DNA of 64,000 nucleotides. Origin: Priestia taiwanensis (GTDB lineage Bacteria > Bacillota > Bacilli > Bacillales > Bacillaceae_G). The stretch is from contig NZ_BMFK01000002.1 of NCBI RefSeq assembly GCF_014638355.1, positions 310,001 to 374,000 of the forward strand, in the 5' to 3' direction. The stretch's first letter is position 1. Every line of letters starts with the position of its first letter. Of this stretch, positions 44,525-53,748 are shown in pieces. The notes under the pieces are model-generated. The model searched no databases, was not told where the DNA came from, and saw nothing but the letters and a program-made list of their open reading frames with translations. The position numbers were made by a program, and so were the translations under genes.

Positions 44525-45952
44525 CTATCCCTCCTTCGATACTTTATTTTTCTGGAACTTCTGTAATTTCTCTTGTAGCTTTCTTCTTTCCTCATCTTCT
44601 TGATTTGTAGGTTGTTCCGAAACTGGTTCCTCTACTTTATTATTTCCAAACCACTCCGGTAACATTTCTGTACGTGTTCCTTTCTGGCTTCGTCCCTTTG
44701 CTTTTGGATTATTTTTTGTTTCTGCCCATTGCTGGTATTGACGATGTTCTTCCTTCGCAATCGCCATTGCTTCTCGAACAGTTCGGATTTTCTTCCTAGC
44801 CCAGTGACTAGCAATTTTCTCTACATATCCCTTTGTTAACTTCATATCCGTTCGTAACATCACGTAATGAACAAGAACATTAATTACACCCGGCAGGAGC
44901 TTCTGCTTAAACATAACATCCTCAATAATCTTCAAATCACTAGCTGACGGTTCCGCACCGCCTGAAAGTTCTACTAGTAGTTGACGTGGCGATGTTTGCT
45001 CTAATTCCTTCACAAATCGTTCCTCTTCGGTCACTGGCTCCTTCTTCGTCATCGTCTGATGCTTAACCGGTTGAATTCTCTCTGTTAATGCCGGCATCGC
45101 ATCTCCGTTCTCGAATTGGTACCACTCACGTGCACTTTTACGCAGTTGTTCTATATCAATTGCCTCGTTCCCAGTAATAGCACTCATCAATACATTTTTC
45201 ATCTGTAAGTGATCTATCCCATATAGAAAGGCTAACCTTACAATTGCTTCTTTCACCTTTTCTGTCACTGCTTTTTTCGGGATAACTGCATCTGATAATC
45301 CCTCATAGAAAAGATCAAAGTTAAAGAAGTCATTATATATGTTCACTGTGCTCTTATCTGTACGATCCAGTAACTCTTGTCCATTTACTTGGAATAACTC
45401 TTCAGCCTCATGTGATTGTAAAGAACTTTGTAACTGACTCGGATGCATGGAAGAGAACACCTCATTAAACGAACGTGTTACCTCCTTGTACATCGTTGTA
45501 TCGACTTCTGGATATAAGAAGAAGTTTTTCACACTATTATATTTTGTTTTCCCTAGTCGATGGTAAATGAAAATATTAAGAACTGCATCATCAAAGAATA
45601 CCTTTGGTGATAAAGGTGGAACAAGCTCATAAATAAAGCTACGCACGTCATCTTCCTTATTCATATGCACCTTCAACAATCCAATTCCCTCTAACTTCAA
45701 TCGCTCTTCATATATATCTTTTAATGGACGATGCATTTGAATCATTAACGTATGATGTGTCATTTCTTCTCCCCACATCCCTCGCTGATCAAGTTCACTC
45801 CATAACGTCATATACAAGCTGAGACCATTACTCCCAATTAACGGTTGATATAACATTGTTAATATTTTTCTGTCGAACTCATGCAACATTCCACTTGCTC
45901 TCACTTTGTACCGATCCACTGGTACTAATTCCATCCAATGATGCTTTTCCAT
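44525..45952 (-). CDS. dnaB: Replication initiation and membrane attachment protein DnaB
   Basis: 475 residues, Gram-positive DnaB (not the E. coli helicase), which acts with DnaD and DnaI to recruit helicase to origins and stalled forks. The N-terminal winged-helix part and two DnaB_2/DDBH2 segments are recognisable, for example FVKELEQTSPRQLLVELSGG, KQKLLPGVINVLVHYVMLRT and the C-terminal HWARKKIRTVREAMAIAKEE. It is conserved next to nrdR and dnaI. Confidence 0.96.
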   Translation of the reverse strand: MEKHHWMELVPVDRYKVRASGMLHEFDRKILTMLYQPLIGSNGLSLYMTLWSELDQRGMWGEEMTHHTLMIQMHRPLKDIYEERLKLEGIGLLKVHMNKEDDVRSFIYELVPPLSPKVFFDDAVLNIFIYHRLGKTKYNSVKNFFLYPEVDTTMYKEVTRSFNEVFSSMHPSQLQSSLQSHEAEELFQVNGQELLDRTDKSTVNIYNDFFNFDLFYEGLSDAVIPKKAVTEKVKEAIVRLAFLYGIDHLQMKNVLMSAITGNEAIDIEQLRKSAREWYQFENGDAMPALTERIQPVKHQTMTKKEPVTEEERFVKELEQTSPRQLLVELSGGAEPSASDLKIIEDVMFKQKLLPGVINVLVHYVMLRTDMKLTKGYVEKIASHWARKKIRTVREAMAIAKEEHRQYQQWAETKNNPKAKGRSQKGTRTEMLPEWFGNNKVEEPVSEQPTNQEDEERRKLQEKLQKFQKNKVSKEG

Positions 45953-46061
45953 ATTACAACCCTTCCCTTTTATCCGATGCCTTTATTATATAAAATAAAG
46001 AAAATGAAGCAACGCTACCATTCCTTCTCCTTTCTTTATTTTATATTCATACGTAAAGAGT

Positions 46062-46098
46062 AAAAAAGAGCCTCCAGCACATACGCTTCAAGCTCTTT
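46062..46098 (-). terminator. nrdR terminator
   Basis: AAAGAGC paired with GCTCTTT around a larger loop with inner pairing, then T6 on the minus strand. Confidence 0.7.
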
Positions 46099-46101
46099 CC
46101 T

Positions 46102-46560
46102 TCATCGGTTTTTACCTAACAATTCCTTTAATTCCTGAATAAATACGTTCAAATCTTTAAATTGACGATATACAGAAGCAAAGCGAACGTATGCTACCTC
46201 GTCCACCTTTGATAGATGCTCCATGACCATTTCACCAATGATTTCGCTGTTTACTTCCGATAAACCTTGGCTACGTATCTCTCGCTCAATTGCTTGAGTG
46301 ATTTCCTCTAACTGTCTAAGTGCAACAGGACGTTTCTCGCACGCTTTAATCATCCCGCGTAAAATTTTATCTTTATCGAATTCTTCACGTATTCCTTCCT
46401 TTTTCACAACAACAACAGGAGATTCTTCCATTCGTTCGAATGTTGTGAAACGAAAATGACACGCTTCACACTCTCTTCTTCTTCTTGTAGAACGCCCTTC
46501 ATCAACAGGACGAGAGTCTAACACTTTTGTACCATTATGAAAACACGTAGGGCATCGCAT
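46102..46560 (-). CDS. nrdR: Transcriptional repressor NrdR
   Basis: 152 residues: N-terminal zinc ribbon (CPTC at 3-6, CEAC at about 31-34, with [19 protein letters not shown] between) and an ATP-cone domain ([20 protein letters not shown]). It senses ATP/dATP and represses ribonucleotide reductase genes. ATG 46558-46560 follows GGAGATGATTGT. The 8-codon longer frame has no ribosome binding site. No nrd genes are in the window. Confidence 0.97.
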   Translation of the reverse strand: MRCPTCFHNGTKVLDSRPVDEGRSTRRRRECEACHFRFTTFERMEESPVVVVKKEGIREEFDKDKILRGMIKACEKRPVALRQLEEITQAIEREIRSQGLSEVNSEIIGEMVMEHLSKVDEVAYVRFASVYRQFKDLNVFIQELKELLGKNR

Positions 46561-46649
46561 ACAATCATCTCCATTTACTAACAAAATAAACAGTTCATTT
46601 GCACAAACATATTTATTCCTATTTTCTCATTCCTATACATATATGTAAA

Positions 46650-46681
46650 CACTTAAAAAGAGAGGTTATATAACCTCTCTT
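46650..46681 (-). terminator. speD terminator
   Basis: 24-base perfect palindrome AAGAGAGGTTAT/ATAACCTCTCTT (46658-46681) with T5 after it on the minus strand. Confidence 0.92.
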
Positions 46682-46708
46682 AACATTTTAAAATATTTCG
46701 TTCACTTT

Positions 46709-47092
46709 TTAAAGCACTTTTGCTTTTAATTGTTCAACCGCAATCGGTCCCATACCGCGTGGTAATTCAATGTTTTCGCGCTTCTCTGCACCTAGTGCTT
46801 CTGCAATGTAATTTGCAGCTACATTAGGATCGATGCGATCACCGCATGTATAAACATCGATACTAGCATAACCATGCTCTGGAAAACTATGAATTGTCAA
46901 ATGCGACTCTGAAATGATAACCACTCCACTTACACCTTGAGGTGCGAATTTATGGAACGCAACTTCACGAACCTCTGCTCCTGATTTTAACGCTGCATCT
47001 ACGAATGTTTGTTCAATAAATTGCATATTATTCAATTTATCAAAATCACATCCCCATAATTCCGAAATAACGTGTCGGCCCATTGTATCCAT
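46709..47092 (-). CDS. speD: S-adenosylmethionine decarboxylase proenzyme
   Basis: 127-residue class 1B (SpeH-type) proenzyme. It supplies decarboxylated SAM for spermidine synthesis. Self-cleavage before Ser63 in [20 protein letters not shown] makes the pyruvoyl group. His68 and Cys83 (VYTCGDR) are in place. Length is normal. ATG 47090-47092 follows AAGGGGGAATTGTACA. In B. subtilis speD follows gapB closely. Here gapB has its own terminator and speD its own promoter, with a 145-base structured leader between. Confidence 0.97.
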   Translation of the reverse strand: MDTMGRHVISELWGCDFDKLNNMQFIEQTFVDAALKSGAEVREVAFHKFAPQGVSGVVIISESHLTIHSFPEHGYASIDVYTCGDRIDPNVAANYIAEALGAEKRENIELPRGMGPIAVEQLKAKVL

Positions 47093-47237
47093 TGTACAAT
47101 TCCCCCTTATACAAAATAATATACTTGTTTGTGAAAGCTCTTAACTAACAAGTACGCACCTTAAACTACCACGGGGGAAAGTTAGTCCAAAGAGGTCCTA
47201 ACCCTTTAAGTAGCTCGCAATGCTTAAGAAGTTCACG
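47093..47237 (-). ncRNA. Structured speD 5' leader with anti-Shine-Dalgarno (candidate regulatory RNA)
   Basis: From the predicted start at about 47237 to the speD ATG. It contains a hairpin GTTAG-GACC-TCTTT-GGA-CTAAC (47202-47181), then TTCCCCC (47179-47173), which is exactly complementary to GGGGGAA (47106-47100) at the speD ribosome binding site. A stem ACTTGTT/AACAAGT lies between. GGG just before the first hairpin could compete for the C-run. This suggests alternative structures controlling translation. I do not recognise a known riboswitch class. Confidence 0.55.
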
Positions 47238-47243
47238 AAAAAT

Positions 47244-47272
47244 AGTATACTTTTTTTGTTAAAAAATTGCAA
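47244..47272 (-). promoter_or_regulatory. speD promoter
   Basis: TTGCAA (47272-47267), 17 bases, TATACT (47249-47244) on the minus strand. The DNA from 47273 to 47410 holds nothing else I can support. Confidence 0.7.
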
Positions 47273-47410
47273 GACCATTTTTCAAAATTTCTGGTAACTA
47301 TTTCGCACTTCACAAACTCTACATCATTTTATCCCTTATATACCAAGAGATTCCAAATTGTTTGTGTAAATAAATTTTTTCTTTTTTTCGCATATTTTGT
47401 AGAAGATTCA

Positions 47411-47435
47411 AAAAAAGAGAGGTGTTTCTCCTCTC
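47411..47435 (-). terminator. gapB terminator
   Basis: GAGAGG/CCTCTC stem (47435-47430 with 47422-47417) and T6 on the minus strand. Confidence 0.75.
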
Positions 47436-47449
47436 CTGTTTCTCTATAA

Positions 47450-48484
47450 TTAATTAGTATGTGTTACATATTGTGGCTCCATCATTTTGTTTGCTACATA
47501 TCTTACTAAATCAACAACTCTTCTTGAGTAACCCCACTCATTGTCATACCATGCTAATACTTTTATTTTATGTTCACCAATAACCATCGTTGACAAGCTA
47601 TCAACAATCGCTGAATGCGTATTCGTATTAAAGTCAATTGAGACAAGTGGCTCATCGCATACATCTAACACATTTTTCATCGCACTAGCAGCTGCCTCAC
47701 GAAACGCAGCATTCACTTCGTCGATTGTTACACGTTGTCTCACATCTATTACTAAGTCCACTAATGATACATTTGGTGTAGGTACACGTAATGCCATACC
47801 ATGAAGCTTTCCATTCAGTTGTGGTAATACTTTTGACAGCGCTTTCGCGGCACCCGTCGTTGTTGGAATAATAGATTGACCACATGCACGAGCACGACGT
47901 AGGTCTTTATGTGGGTTATCAATATTCTTTTGATCATTTGTGAAAGCATGAACAGTTGTCATTAATCCATTCTCAATGCCAAACTTATCATCTAACACTT
48001 TCACAACAGGCGCTAAGCAATTTGTTGTACAAGATGCATTTGAAATAATATGATGTTGTTGAATATCTAATTCGTGTTCGTTTACACCCATTACGACTGT
48101 TTTGTCTTCTTCTTTGCCAGGTGCCGTTAAAATCACTTTCTTTGCTCCGGCTTCTAGGTGTAAGGCTGCTTTATCACGTGCATTAAATTTACCAGTTGCT
48201 TCAATAACAATATCTACTTGCAGTTCTTTCCATGGCAATTCCTCAGGGTTACGGTTATTTAACAGTAACACTTTCTTACCATCGACAAGAAGATATCCTT
48301 CATATGCTTCCACAGTACCGTCAAATTTGCCGTGTACAGTATCATATTTGATTAAATGTGCTAACGTCTCAGCTGGATAGCTTGCATTAATGGCAACCAC
48401 ATCTACCGTATGATCTTTGATTACTTGTCTAAATACCATTCTTCCAATTCTGCCAAAACCATTAACTGCAACTTTCAATAACAT
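47450..48484 (-). CDS. gapB: Gluconeogenic (NADP-preferring) glyceraldehyde-3-phosphate dehydrogenase
   Basis: 344 residues. NAD(P) motif VNGFGRIGRMVFRQ, catalytic Cys in SNASCTTNCLAPV (about 153) with the His in the TVHAFTNDQ segment, and WYDNEWGYSRRVVDL near the C-terminus. Assignment to GapB rather than glycolytic GapA rests on the neighbourhood (coaE-gapB-speD-nrdR) and sequence style. GapB works in gluconeogenesis and is repressed by glucose via CcpN in B. subtilis. AGGGGGATGTTGT precedes the ATG. Confidence 0.92.
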   Translation of the reverse strand: MLLKVAVNGFGRIGRMVFRQVIKDHTVDVVAINASYPAETLAHLIKYDTVHGKFDGTVEAYEGYLLVDGKKVLLLNNRNPEELPWKELQVDIVIEATGKFNARDKAALHLEAGAKKVILTAPGKEEDKTVVMGVNEHELDIQQHHIISNASCTTNCLAPVVKVLDDKFGIENGLMTTVHAFTNDQKNIDNPHKDLRRARACGQSIIPTTTGAAKALSKVLPQLNGKLHGMALRVPTPNVSLVDLVIDVRQRVTIDEVNAAFREAAASAMKNVLDVCDEPLVSIDFNTNTHSAIVDSLSTMVIGEHKIKVLAWYDNEWGYSRRVVDLVRYVANKMMEPQYVTHTN

Positions 48485-48575
48485 ACAACATCCCCCTAAA
48501 TGAGTTATACTAATTACTTGAAACTCCCACTATTAGTATATCATATTAGGTGCAAAAAAGTATTGGATAATGCTC

Positions 48576-49190
48576 CTATTTTTTCACTTTTTTCATAATT
48601 CCCCATTTACCTAGAATTACCATCAATGTTTTCTTTGTTTCTTCTAGGCTACCATTGTTGTTAATAGCTTCATCACTACGACTAACTTTTTCTTTTAATG
48701 GCATTTGCGAATGAATACGAGCTAGAGCTTCTTCCTTCGTAAAATCATTTCGTTTCATCAATCGGTCTAGTTGCACCTCTTCGTCCACATACACGACTAA
48801 CACTTTATCGACAATATTCGTTAAGTTCCCTTCGAATAAAAGAGGGATATCAAGTACAACCGCTTCTTCTCCAGCCTGTAAATATCGATTTTTGCGTTCG
48901 TTCATGCATTCGCGAACAGCAGGATGTACAATATTATTTAATATTTTTCTTTTTTCTGCATCATTAAAAATAATTGCCCCTAATTTTAAGCGGTCTAGCT
49001 CTCCATTTGGCAACAAGATTTCTTCTCCGAATGTGGCGACAATTTTGATATATGCCTCTTGTCCAACTTCAACTACTTCTTTAGCGATTTTGTCTGCATC
49101 AATAACAGGTATTCCAATTTCCTCTAACATTGTTGAAACTGTACTTTTTCCACTAGCAATGCCGCCTGTTAATCCAATTACTACTGTCAT
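48576..49190 (-). CDS. coaE: Dephospho-CoA kinase
   Basis: Last step of CoA synthesis, 204 residues. P-loop VIGLTGGIASGKSTVS at 4-19, VIDADKIAKEVVEVGQEA, VLDIPLLFEG (lid/CoA region) and RLMKRNDFTKEEALARI. ATG 49188-49190 follows GGAGGAGAAGGGT. The 22-codon longer frame overlaps ytaF and is rejected. Confidence 0.97.
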   Translation of the reverse strand: MTVVIGLTGGIASGKSTVSTMLEEIGIPVIDADKIAKEVVEVGQEAYIKIVATFGEEILLPNGELDRLKLGAIIFNDAEKRKILNNIVHPAVRECMNERKNRYLQAGEEAVVLDIPLLFEGNLTNIVDKVLVVYVDEEVQLDRLMKRNDFTKEEALARIHSQMPLKEKVSRSDEAINNNGSLEETKKTLMVILGKWGIMKKVKK

Positions 49191-49236
49191 ACCCTTCTCC
49201 TCCTCACATATAACATGAGCATGGCAAACGCCATGC

Positions 49237-49875
49237 TCACATTTTCCATATTCCAATAATGATAAGTAATATTCCCGGCAAAAATGTCAATCGTTGCAAC
49301 CACCTCATACTAGAAAGCGCCTTTCCCATTCTCATACCAATTAATAAGAATGATGAGCCCATGACTGTAATAAATAAAGCCATCAGAAGAGGGGAATAAC
49401 CTAACAACGATGCTCCTATACCCGCTCCAAATGAATCTAACGACAAAGAAATCCCTAAGAGTAATGCCTCAATGCCAGTAATCGTTCCTGACTTGTCAAT
49501 ATCCGCAACAGTTGGCTTGCGTAAAATATGAATGACAATGCCTAACCATTTAATTTCAACATTTACTAACGTTTTCTGTTCCACTAATGGCTCATCTACT
49601 GATTGATCAGATTTGAAAAATTGAATTAACACCCAAACTCCAATCGCGATAAGAACAACTCCACCAATTTTCGTTGCAACCTCTGGAGAAACAAAAGTAG
49701 CAGCGGCATACCCTACCCCCATCGCAAGCACCAACACCGCTGCTGAGCAAATAGAAATAACAATGATGGACTTAAGTGGAATATGCACTTTTCGTAGACC
49801 ATATGTGAACCCTACACTACAACTATCCAAACTAAGCGCACACGCTAACAACAATAACGAAACATATTGGGGCAT
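49237..49875 (-). CDS. ytaF: Sporulation membrane protein YtaF (MntP-like)
   Basis: 212-residue membrane protein with six predicted helices and two repeats with the conserved acidic helices CALSLDSCSVGFTYGL and LGISLSLDSFGAGIGASLLG, typical of the MntP/YtaF family of putative Mn2+ exporters. In bacilli it is named as a sporulation membrane protein. The exact role is not settled. ATG 49873-49875 follows AAAGGAGTCCGTAT. The longer frame covers the end of mutM. Confidence 0.92.
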   Translation of the reverse strand: MPQYVSLLLLACALSLDSCSVGFTYGLRKVHIPLKSIIVISICSAAVLVLAMGVGYAAATFVSPEVATKIGGVVLIAIGVWVLIQFFKSDQSVDEPLVEQKTLVNVEIKWLGIVIHILRKPTVADIDKSGTITGIEALLLGISLSLDSFGAGIGASLLGYSPLLMALFITVMGSSFLLIGMRMGKALSSMRWLQRLTFLPGILLIIIGIWKM

Positions 49876-49936
49876 ATACGGACTCCTTTCTTCCATACTT
49901 GTGTATGTATATGAAAAGAGCCTACAATATGTTACT

Positions 49937-50761
49937 CTACTTCTGACATGTTGGGCAGTAGTGCGTTCCGCGTCCACCTACTACAGTCTTCTCAATTGGT
50001 ACGCCACATGTGACACAACTTTCTCCTTTTCGACCGTATACAAGTAATGTTTCTTGGAATGTACCAATCTTCCCTTGGGAGTTCACATATGTTCGAATTG
50101 TACTTCCACCTTTATCAATCGCTTCCTGTAAGGTCGCAACTGTTTCTTCCCATACACGTCTCACTTCTTCTTTTGTTAACGAAGATGCGACTCTCTCAGG
50201 GTGAATAAGAGAACGATGAAGTACTTCATCAACATATATATTCCCAAGACCAACGACAATGTATTGATCCAGTAAAGCCACCTTCACCTTTCGACTTGTA
50301 CGATGTAACTTCTCATATAAATAATCAGCTGTAAAAGCCTTATCGAACGGTTCTGGACCTAATGACTTAAGAGGATCATACAAATTTTCTGTTCCCTTCG
50401 GATAGACATGCATCGTTCCGAATTTTCGTACATCACGGTACCGAAGTTGTGTATCATCTGTAAAAGTAAAAAGAACATGGGTATGCTTATCACTCGGTTC
50501 CGAAACATTCGCTACCGTATATTTCCCTTCCATACGTAAATGAGAAACTAGTGTGCAATTTGTTAAATCAATAAGTAAAAACTTCCCTCGTCGTCTTACA
50601 TCCTCAATCGTTTCTCCAATTAACAATGACTTGAATACTTCAACATCATCTGGCTCTTTAATAATTTTCGGCCAATGAACATCGATTTCTTTAATTGTTT
50701 TTCCTTGCACTAGTTGAAGCAATGTTCTCCTGACTGTTTCGACTTCTGGTAATTCTGGCAT
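49937..50761 (-). CDS. mutM: Formamidopyrimidine-DNA glycosylase
   Basis: 274 residues, removes 8-oxoguanine and FaPy lesions with AP lyase activity. The catalytic N-terminus is PELPEVETVRRTL (Pro2, Glu3), with Lys in LRMEGKY, the H2TH motif (VGLGNIYVDEVL) and the C-terminal zinc finger (CVTCGVPIEKTVVGGRGTHY, CPTCQ). AAGGAAGTGACAAC precedes the ATG. It lies 12 bases after polA, in the conserved polA-mutM-ytaF-coaE order. Confidence 0.98.
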   Translation of the reverse strand: MPELPEVETVRRTLLQLVQGKTIKEIDVHWPKIIKEPDDVEVFKSLLIGETIEDVRRRGKFLLIDLTNCTLVSHLRMEGKYTVANVSEPSDKHTHVLFTFTDDTQLRYRDVRKFGTMHVYPKGTENLYDPLKSLGPEPFDKAFTADYLYEKLHRTSRKVKVALLDQYIVVGLGNIYVDEVLHRSLIHPERVASSLTKEEVRRVWEETVATLQEAIDKGGSTIRTYVNSQGKIGTFQETLLVYGRKGESCVTCGVPIEKTVVGGRGTHYCPTCQK

Positions 50762-50773
50762 GTTGTCACTTCC

Positions 50774-53401
50774 TTATTTCGCATCAAACCATGTTGGTCC
50801 GAATGAGTAATCAGCTTTTAACGGCACTACTAATTCAATTGCTTTTTCCATTTCTTCTGGAACGATACGCTCTAATAGCTCAATTTCTTCTTTCGGTGCC
50901 TCAAAAATTAATTCATCGTGCACTTGTAACAACAATTTCGCCTGCATGTTTTCCTTCTTTAATCGTGCATCCATGCGAATCATCGCTAACTTAATAATAT
51001 CTGCCGCACTTCCTTGAATTGGCGTATTCATCGCTGTTCGCTCCGCAAAGCTTCTTAAGTTAAAGTTTCGGCTCGTAATCTCTGGGATATAACGACGGCG
51101 ATTCAGAAGCGTCGTCACGTATCCTTGTAATTTCGTTTCTTGAACTGCACGCTCCATATACTCTTTTACACCCGGGAAACTCGCAAAATACCGTTCAATG
51201 AAATCCGCTGCTTCTTTTCGAGTAATACCTAAGTTTTGTGATAATCCGTAGTCACTAATACCATATACAATTCCGAAGTTAACAGCTTTTGCTTGTCGTC
51301 GCATATTCGACGTTACTTCGTCTTCTTTCACATGGAATACATCCATTGCTGTCTTCGTATGAATATCTAAATCTTGACGGAACGCATCCATTAAATTTTC
51401 ATCTTGTGAGATGTGCGCTAATACACGTAACTCAATTTGTGAATAGTCAGCCGCAAAGATAATCCAATCTTCATTAGACGGAACGAATGCTTGACGAATC
51501 TTTCTTCCTTCTTCCAGACGAATCGGGATGTTTTGTAAGTTCGGGTCAATCGAGCTAAGTCGCCCTGTTTGTGTTAGCACTTGATTAAAGCGTGTATGGA
51601 TTTTCGATTCATCCTCATACACAACTTTTAACAAGCCTTCTACATACGTCGAATGTAACTTACCTAATTGACGATAATGAGAAATCAGTGGAATAATCGC
51701 ATGTTGGTCCATTAGTTTCTCCAACACTTCTGCTGAAGTCGAATACCCCGTCTTCGTTTTCTTTACTGGGGGCAATTCTAATTTCTCAAACAAAATAACA
51801 CCTAATTGTTTTGGAGAATTGATATTGAATGTTTCTCCTGCTAATTCATGTATCTCTTGCTCAATCGTTTGTAGCTGTGCTGATAAATCTTCACCCATTT
51901 CGTGTAGACGGCTACGATTCACCTTCACACCTATAAACTCCATTTCTGCCAAAATAGAAGCTAACGGCAATTCAAGGTCTACAAACAAACCATACTGCTC
52001 ATTTTCCATTAGTTCCTTTATTAATACTGGTCCAATTTCATATAATGCGCGTGCTTTTCGAATAATATGATTTGCTAATGCATCTTCACTTGGAACAGCT
52101 CGCTTTGCACCTTTTCCATATACTGTTTCTTCCGCTTGTACATCTGCATAACCTTTAGCACTCACAATTGTTTTCAACTCTTTATTTGATTCAGAAGGGT
52201 CTAATATGTACGCCGCAATAAGTACATCGTTATCTACACCTGCTAACGAAATACCTTTCCACTTTAACGCGACTGTTGCTCCCTTCACATCATATGTGAT
52301 TTTCTTCATATCTTTATTTTCAAGCCAAGCTCTAAAGTCATTTGATTGAAGTGCTACATCCGTAGGAATGTAATATACACCGTTCTCATTCACTACTCCA
52401 AATCCTTGAATATCGGCCTTGTGATAATTCTCGTCCATCATCTCTACAAGAAGAGAAGAATGAGCAAGCAACATTTCTGGCGTGATTACTTCCACATGTT
52501 CGAATTTAACATCTTCTAATTCCACTTCATCTACTACTTCTTCACCTGATACTTTCTCAAGTAGCGAATTGAAACCTAAGTTCTTGAACAACTCTGTCAC
52601 AACATGCGCATCATATTCTTTTACCTCAGCGTCACCTACCGTCACAGTAATTGGTGCCGTACAATTAATCGTCGCAAGCTCTTTACTCATTAACGCTTGT
52701 TCTTTGTTCTCTGTTAAGCGTTCTTTCAACTTCTTGCCACTTACATCGTCAATATGCGCTAGTACATTCTCGACTGTTTGGAATTCCTTCAACAACTTAA
52801 TTGCTGTTTTCTCTCCAACCCCAGGTACGCCTGGAATATTATCCGATGCATCTCCCATTAGACCTTTCATATCGATAATTTGATCGGATGTTAATCCGTA
52901 TTTCTCATCGATCATTGCCGGCGTATACTTATCAACATCTGTAATACCTTTTCTCGTAATATGCACCGTCGTCGTATCTGTTACAAGCTGAAGTAAATCA
53001 CGATCTCCTGAAATGACTTTTACTTCAAAACCATCCACTTCCGCTTGTTTTGTTAGCGTACCGATAATATCATCTGCTTCGTAATTTTCTAACTCATATC
53101 TTGCAATTTGAAAGGCATCTAATAATTCACGGATAAAAGGAAATTGTTCAGACAGCTCTGGCGGTGTCTTTTGTCTTCCACCTTTATATTCGCTAAACGT
53201 CTTATGGCGGAATGTCGTTTTACCAGCATCAAACGCTACTAATACGTGCGACGGCTTCTCCTCTTCCAATATTTTCATTAACATCATTGTAAAGCCATAA
53301 ATGGCATTTGTATGTATTCCTTTATCATTATTTAATAGGGGCAGTGCAAAGAAAGCTCGGTAAGCAATACTATTTCCGTCCACTAATATTAACTTTTTCA
53401 T
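50774..53401 (-). CDS. polA: DNA polymerase I
   Basis: 875 residues. 5'-3' exonuclease domain (about 1-290: LVDGNSIAYRAFFALPLL, DMKGLMGDASDNIPGVPGVG), a central 3'-5' exonuclease-like domain lacking the usual DEDD acids (proofreading-deficient, as in bacillary Pol I), and the polymerase domain with motif A (FAADYSQIELRVLAHIS), motif B (RRQAKAVNFGIVYGIS) and motif C (LLQVHDELIFEAP). GAGGAGGATATGT precedes the ATG. A hairpin-rich 230-base stretch with a terminator lies upstream. Confidence 0.98.
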   Translation of the reverse strand: MKKLILVDGNSIAYRAFFALPLLNNDKGIHTNAIYGFTMMLMKILEEEKPSHVLVAFDAGKTTFRHKTFSEYKGGRQKTPPELSEQFPFIRELLDAFQIARYELENYEADDIIGTLTKQAEVDGFEVKVISGDRDLLQLVTDTTTVHITRKGITDVDKYTPAMIDEKYGLTSDQIIDMKGLMGDASDNIPGVPGVGEKTAIKLLKEFQTVENVLAHIDDVSGKKLKERLTENKEQALMSKELATINCTAPITVTVGDAEVKEYDAHVVTELFKNLGFNSLLEKVSGEEVVDEVELEDVKFEHVEVITPEMLLAHSSLLVEMMDENYHKADIQGFGVVNENGVYYIPTDVALQSNDFRAWLENKDMKKITYDVKGATVALKWKGISLAGVDNDVLIAAYILDPSESNKELKTIVSAKGYADVQAEETVYGKGAKRAVPSEDALANHIIRKARALYEIGPVLIKELMENEQYGLFVDLELPLASILAEMEFIGVKVNRSRLHEMGEDLSAQLQTIEQEIHELAGETFNINSPKQLGVILFEKLELPPVKKTKTGYSTSAEVLEKLMDQHAIIPLISHYRQLGKLHSTYVEGLLKVVYEDESKIHTRFNQVLTQTGRLSSIDPNLQNIPIRLEEGRKIRQAFVPSNEDWIIFAADYSQIELRVLAHISQDENLMDAFRQDLDIHTKTAMDVFHVKEDEVTSNMRRQAKAVNFGIVYGISDYGLSQNLGITRKEAADFIERYFASFPGVKEYMERAVQETKLQGYVTTLLNRRRYIPEITSRNFNLRSFAERTAMNTPIQGSAADIIKLAMIRMDARLKKENMQAKLLLQVHDELIFEAPKEEIELLERIVPEEMEKAIELVVPLKADYSFGPTWFDAK

Positions 53402-53471
53402 ACATATCCTCCTCTTCTAACTTGTCTCCTCTATTTTACCACGCCTAGCCTATAGAAAGAAAACAGACATC

Positions 53472-53627
53472 AAAAAATCCCGAACACATTTTTGCACTCG
53501 GGATTTATCTTTTACATAAAGATTATGATTTTGTGGACCTCTCGCATATCCACACAAAAGGATAATAAAAAAGAAGGACGAAAAGTCGGCACTCTCGTCC
53601 CACACACTAAATCGGATGAAGGGGTTT
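53472..53627 (-). ncRNA. Candidate small RNA or attenuator upstream of polA
   Basis: A TATACT box (53639-53634) is followed on the minus strand by two hairpins, GGACGA/TCGTCC (53600-53576) and TGTGGA/TCCACA (53554-53532), and then an intrinsic terminator AATCCCGA/TCGGGATT with T6 (53505-53472). No convincing reading frame lies inside, so the transcript of about 150 bases may be a free small RNA or an attenuated polA leader. The -35 is weak. The rest of the 53402-53748 gap holds only the phoR terminator. Confidence 0.4.
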
Positions 53628-53710
53628 TCACTTAGTATATTACCAGCCAATCATTAACTTTAGTTTGAGCCTATGTAAAAAAAGTGTAAAGATATACCAG
53701 TAATCGATAC

Positions 53711-53745
53711 AAAAAGAGCATCCATCATAGATGAACACTCTTTCC
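53711..53745 (-). terminator. phoPR terminator
   Basis: AAAGAGTGTTCATC paired with GATGGATGCTCTTT (with G-U pairs), then TTTTT on the minus strand. Confidence 0.85.
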
Positions 53746-53748
53746 CCT

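Noticed and set aside
53450..53650. 66-codon frame between phoR and polA
   Set aside because: It spans a hairpin and an intrinsic terminator, has no ribosome binding site, and its end overlaps the polA upstream region. A non-coding RNA explains the structure better.
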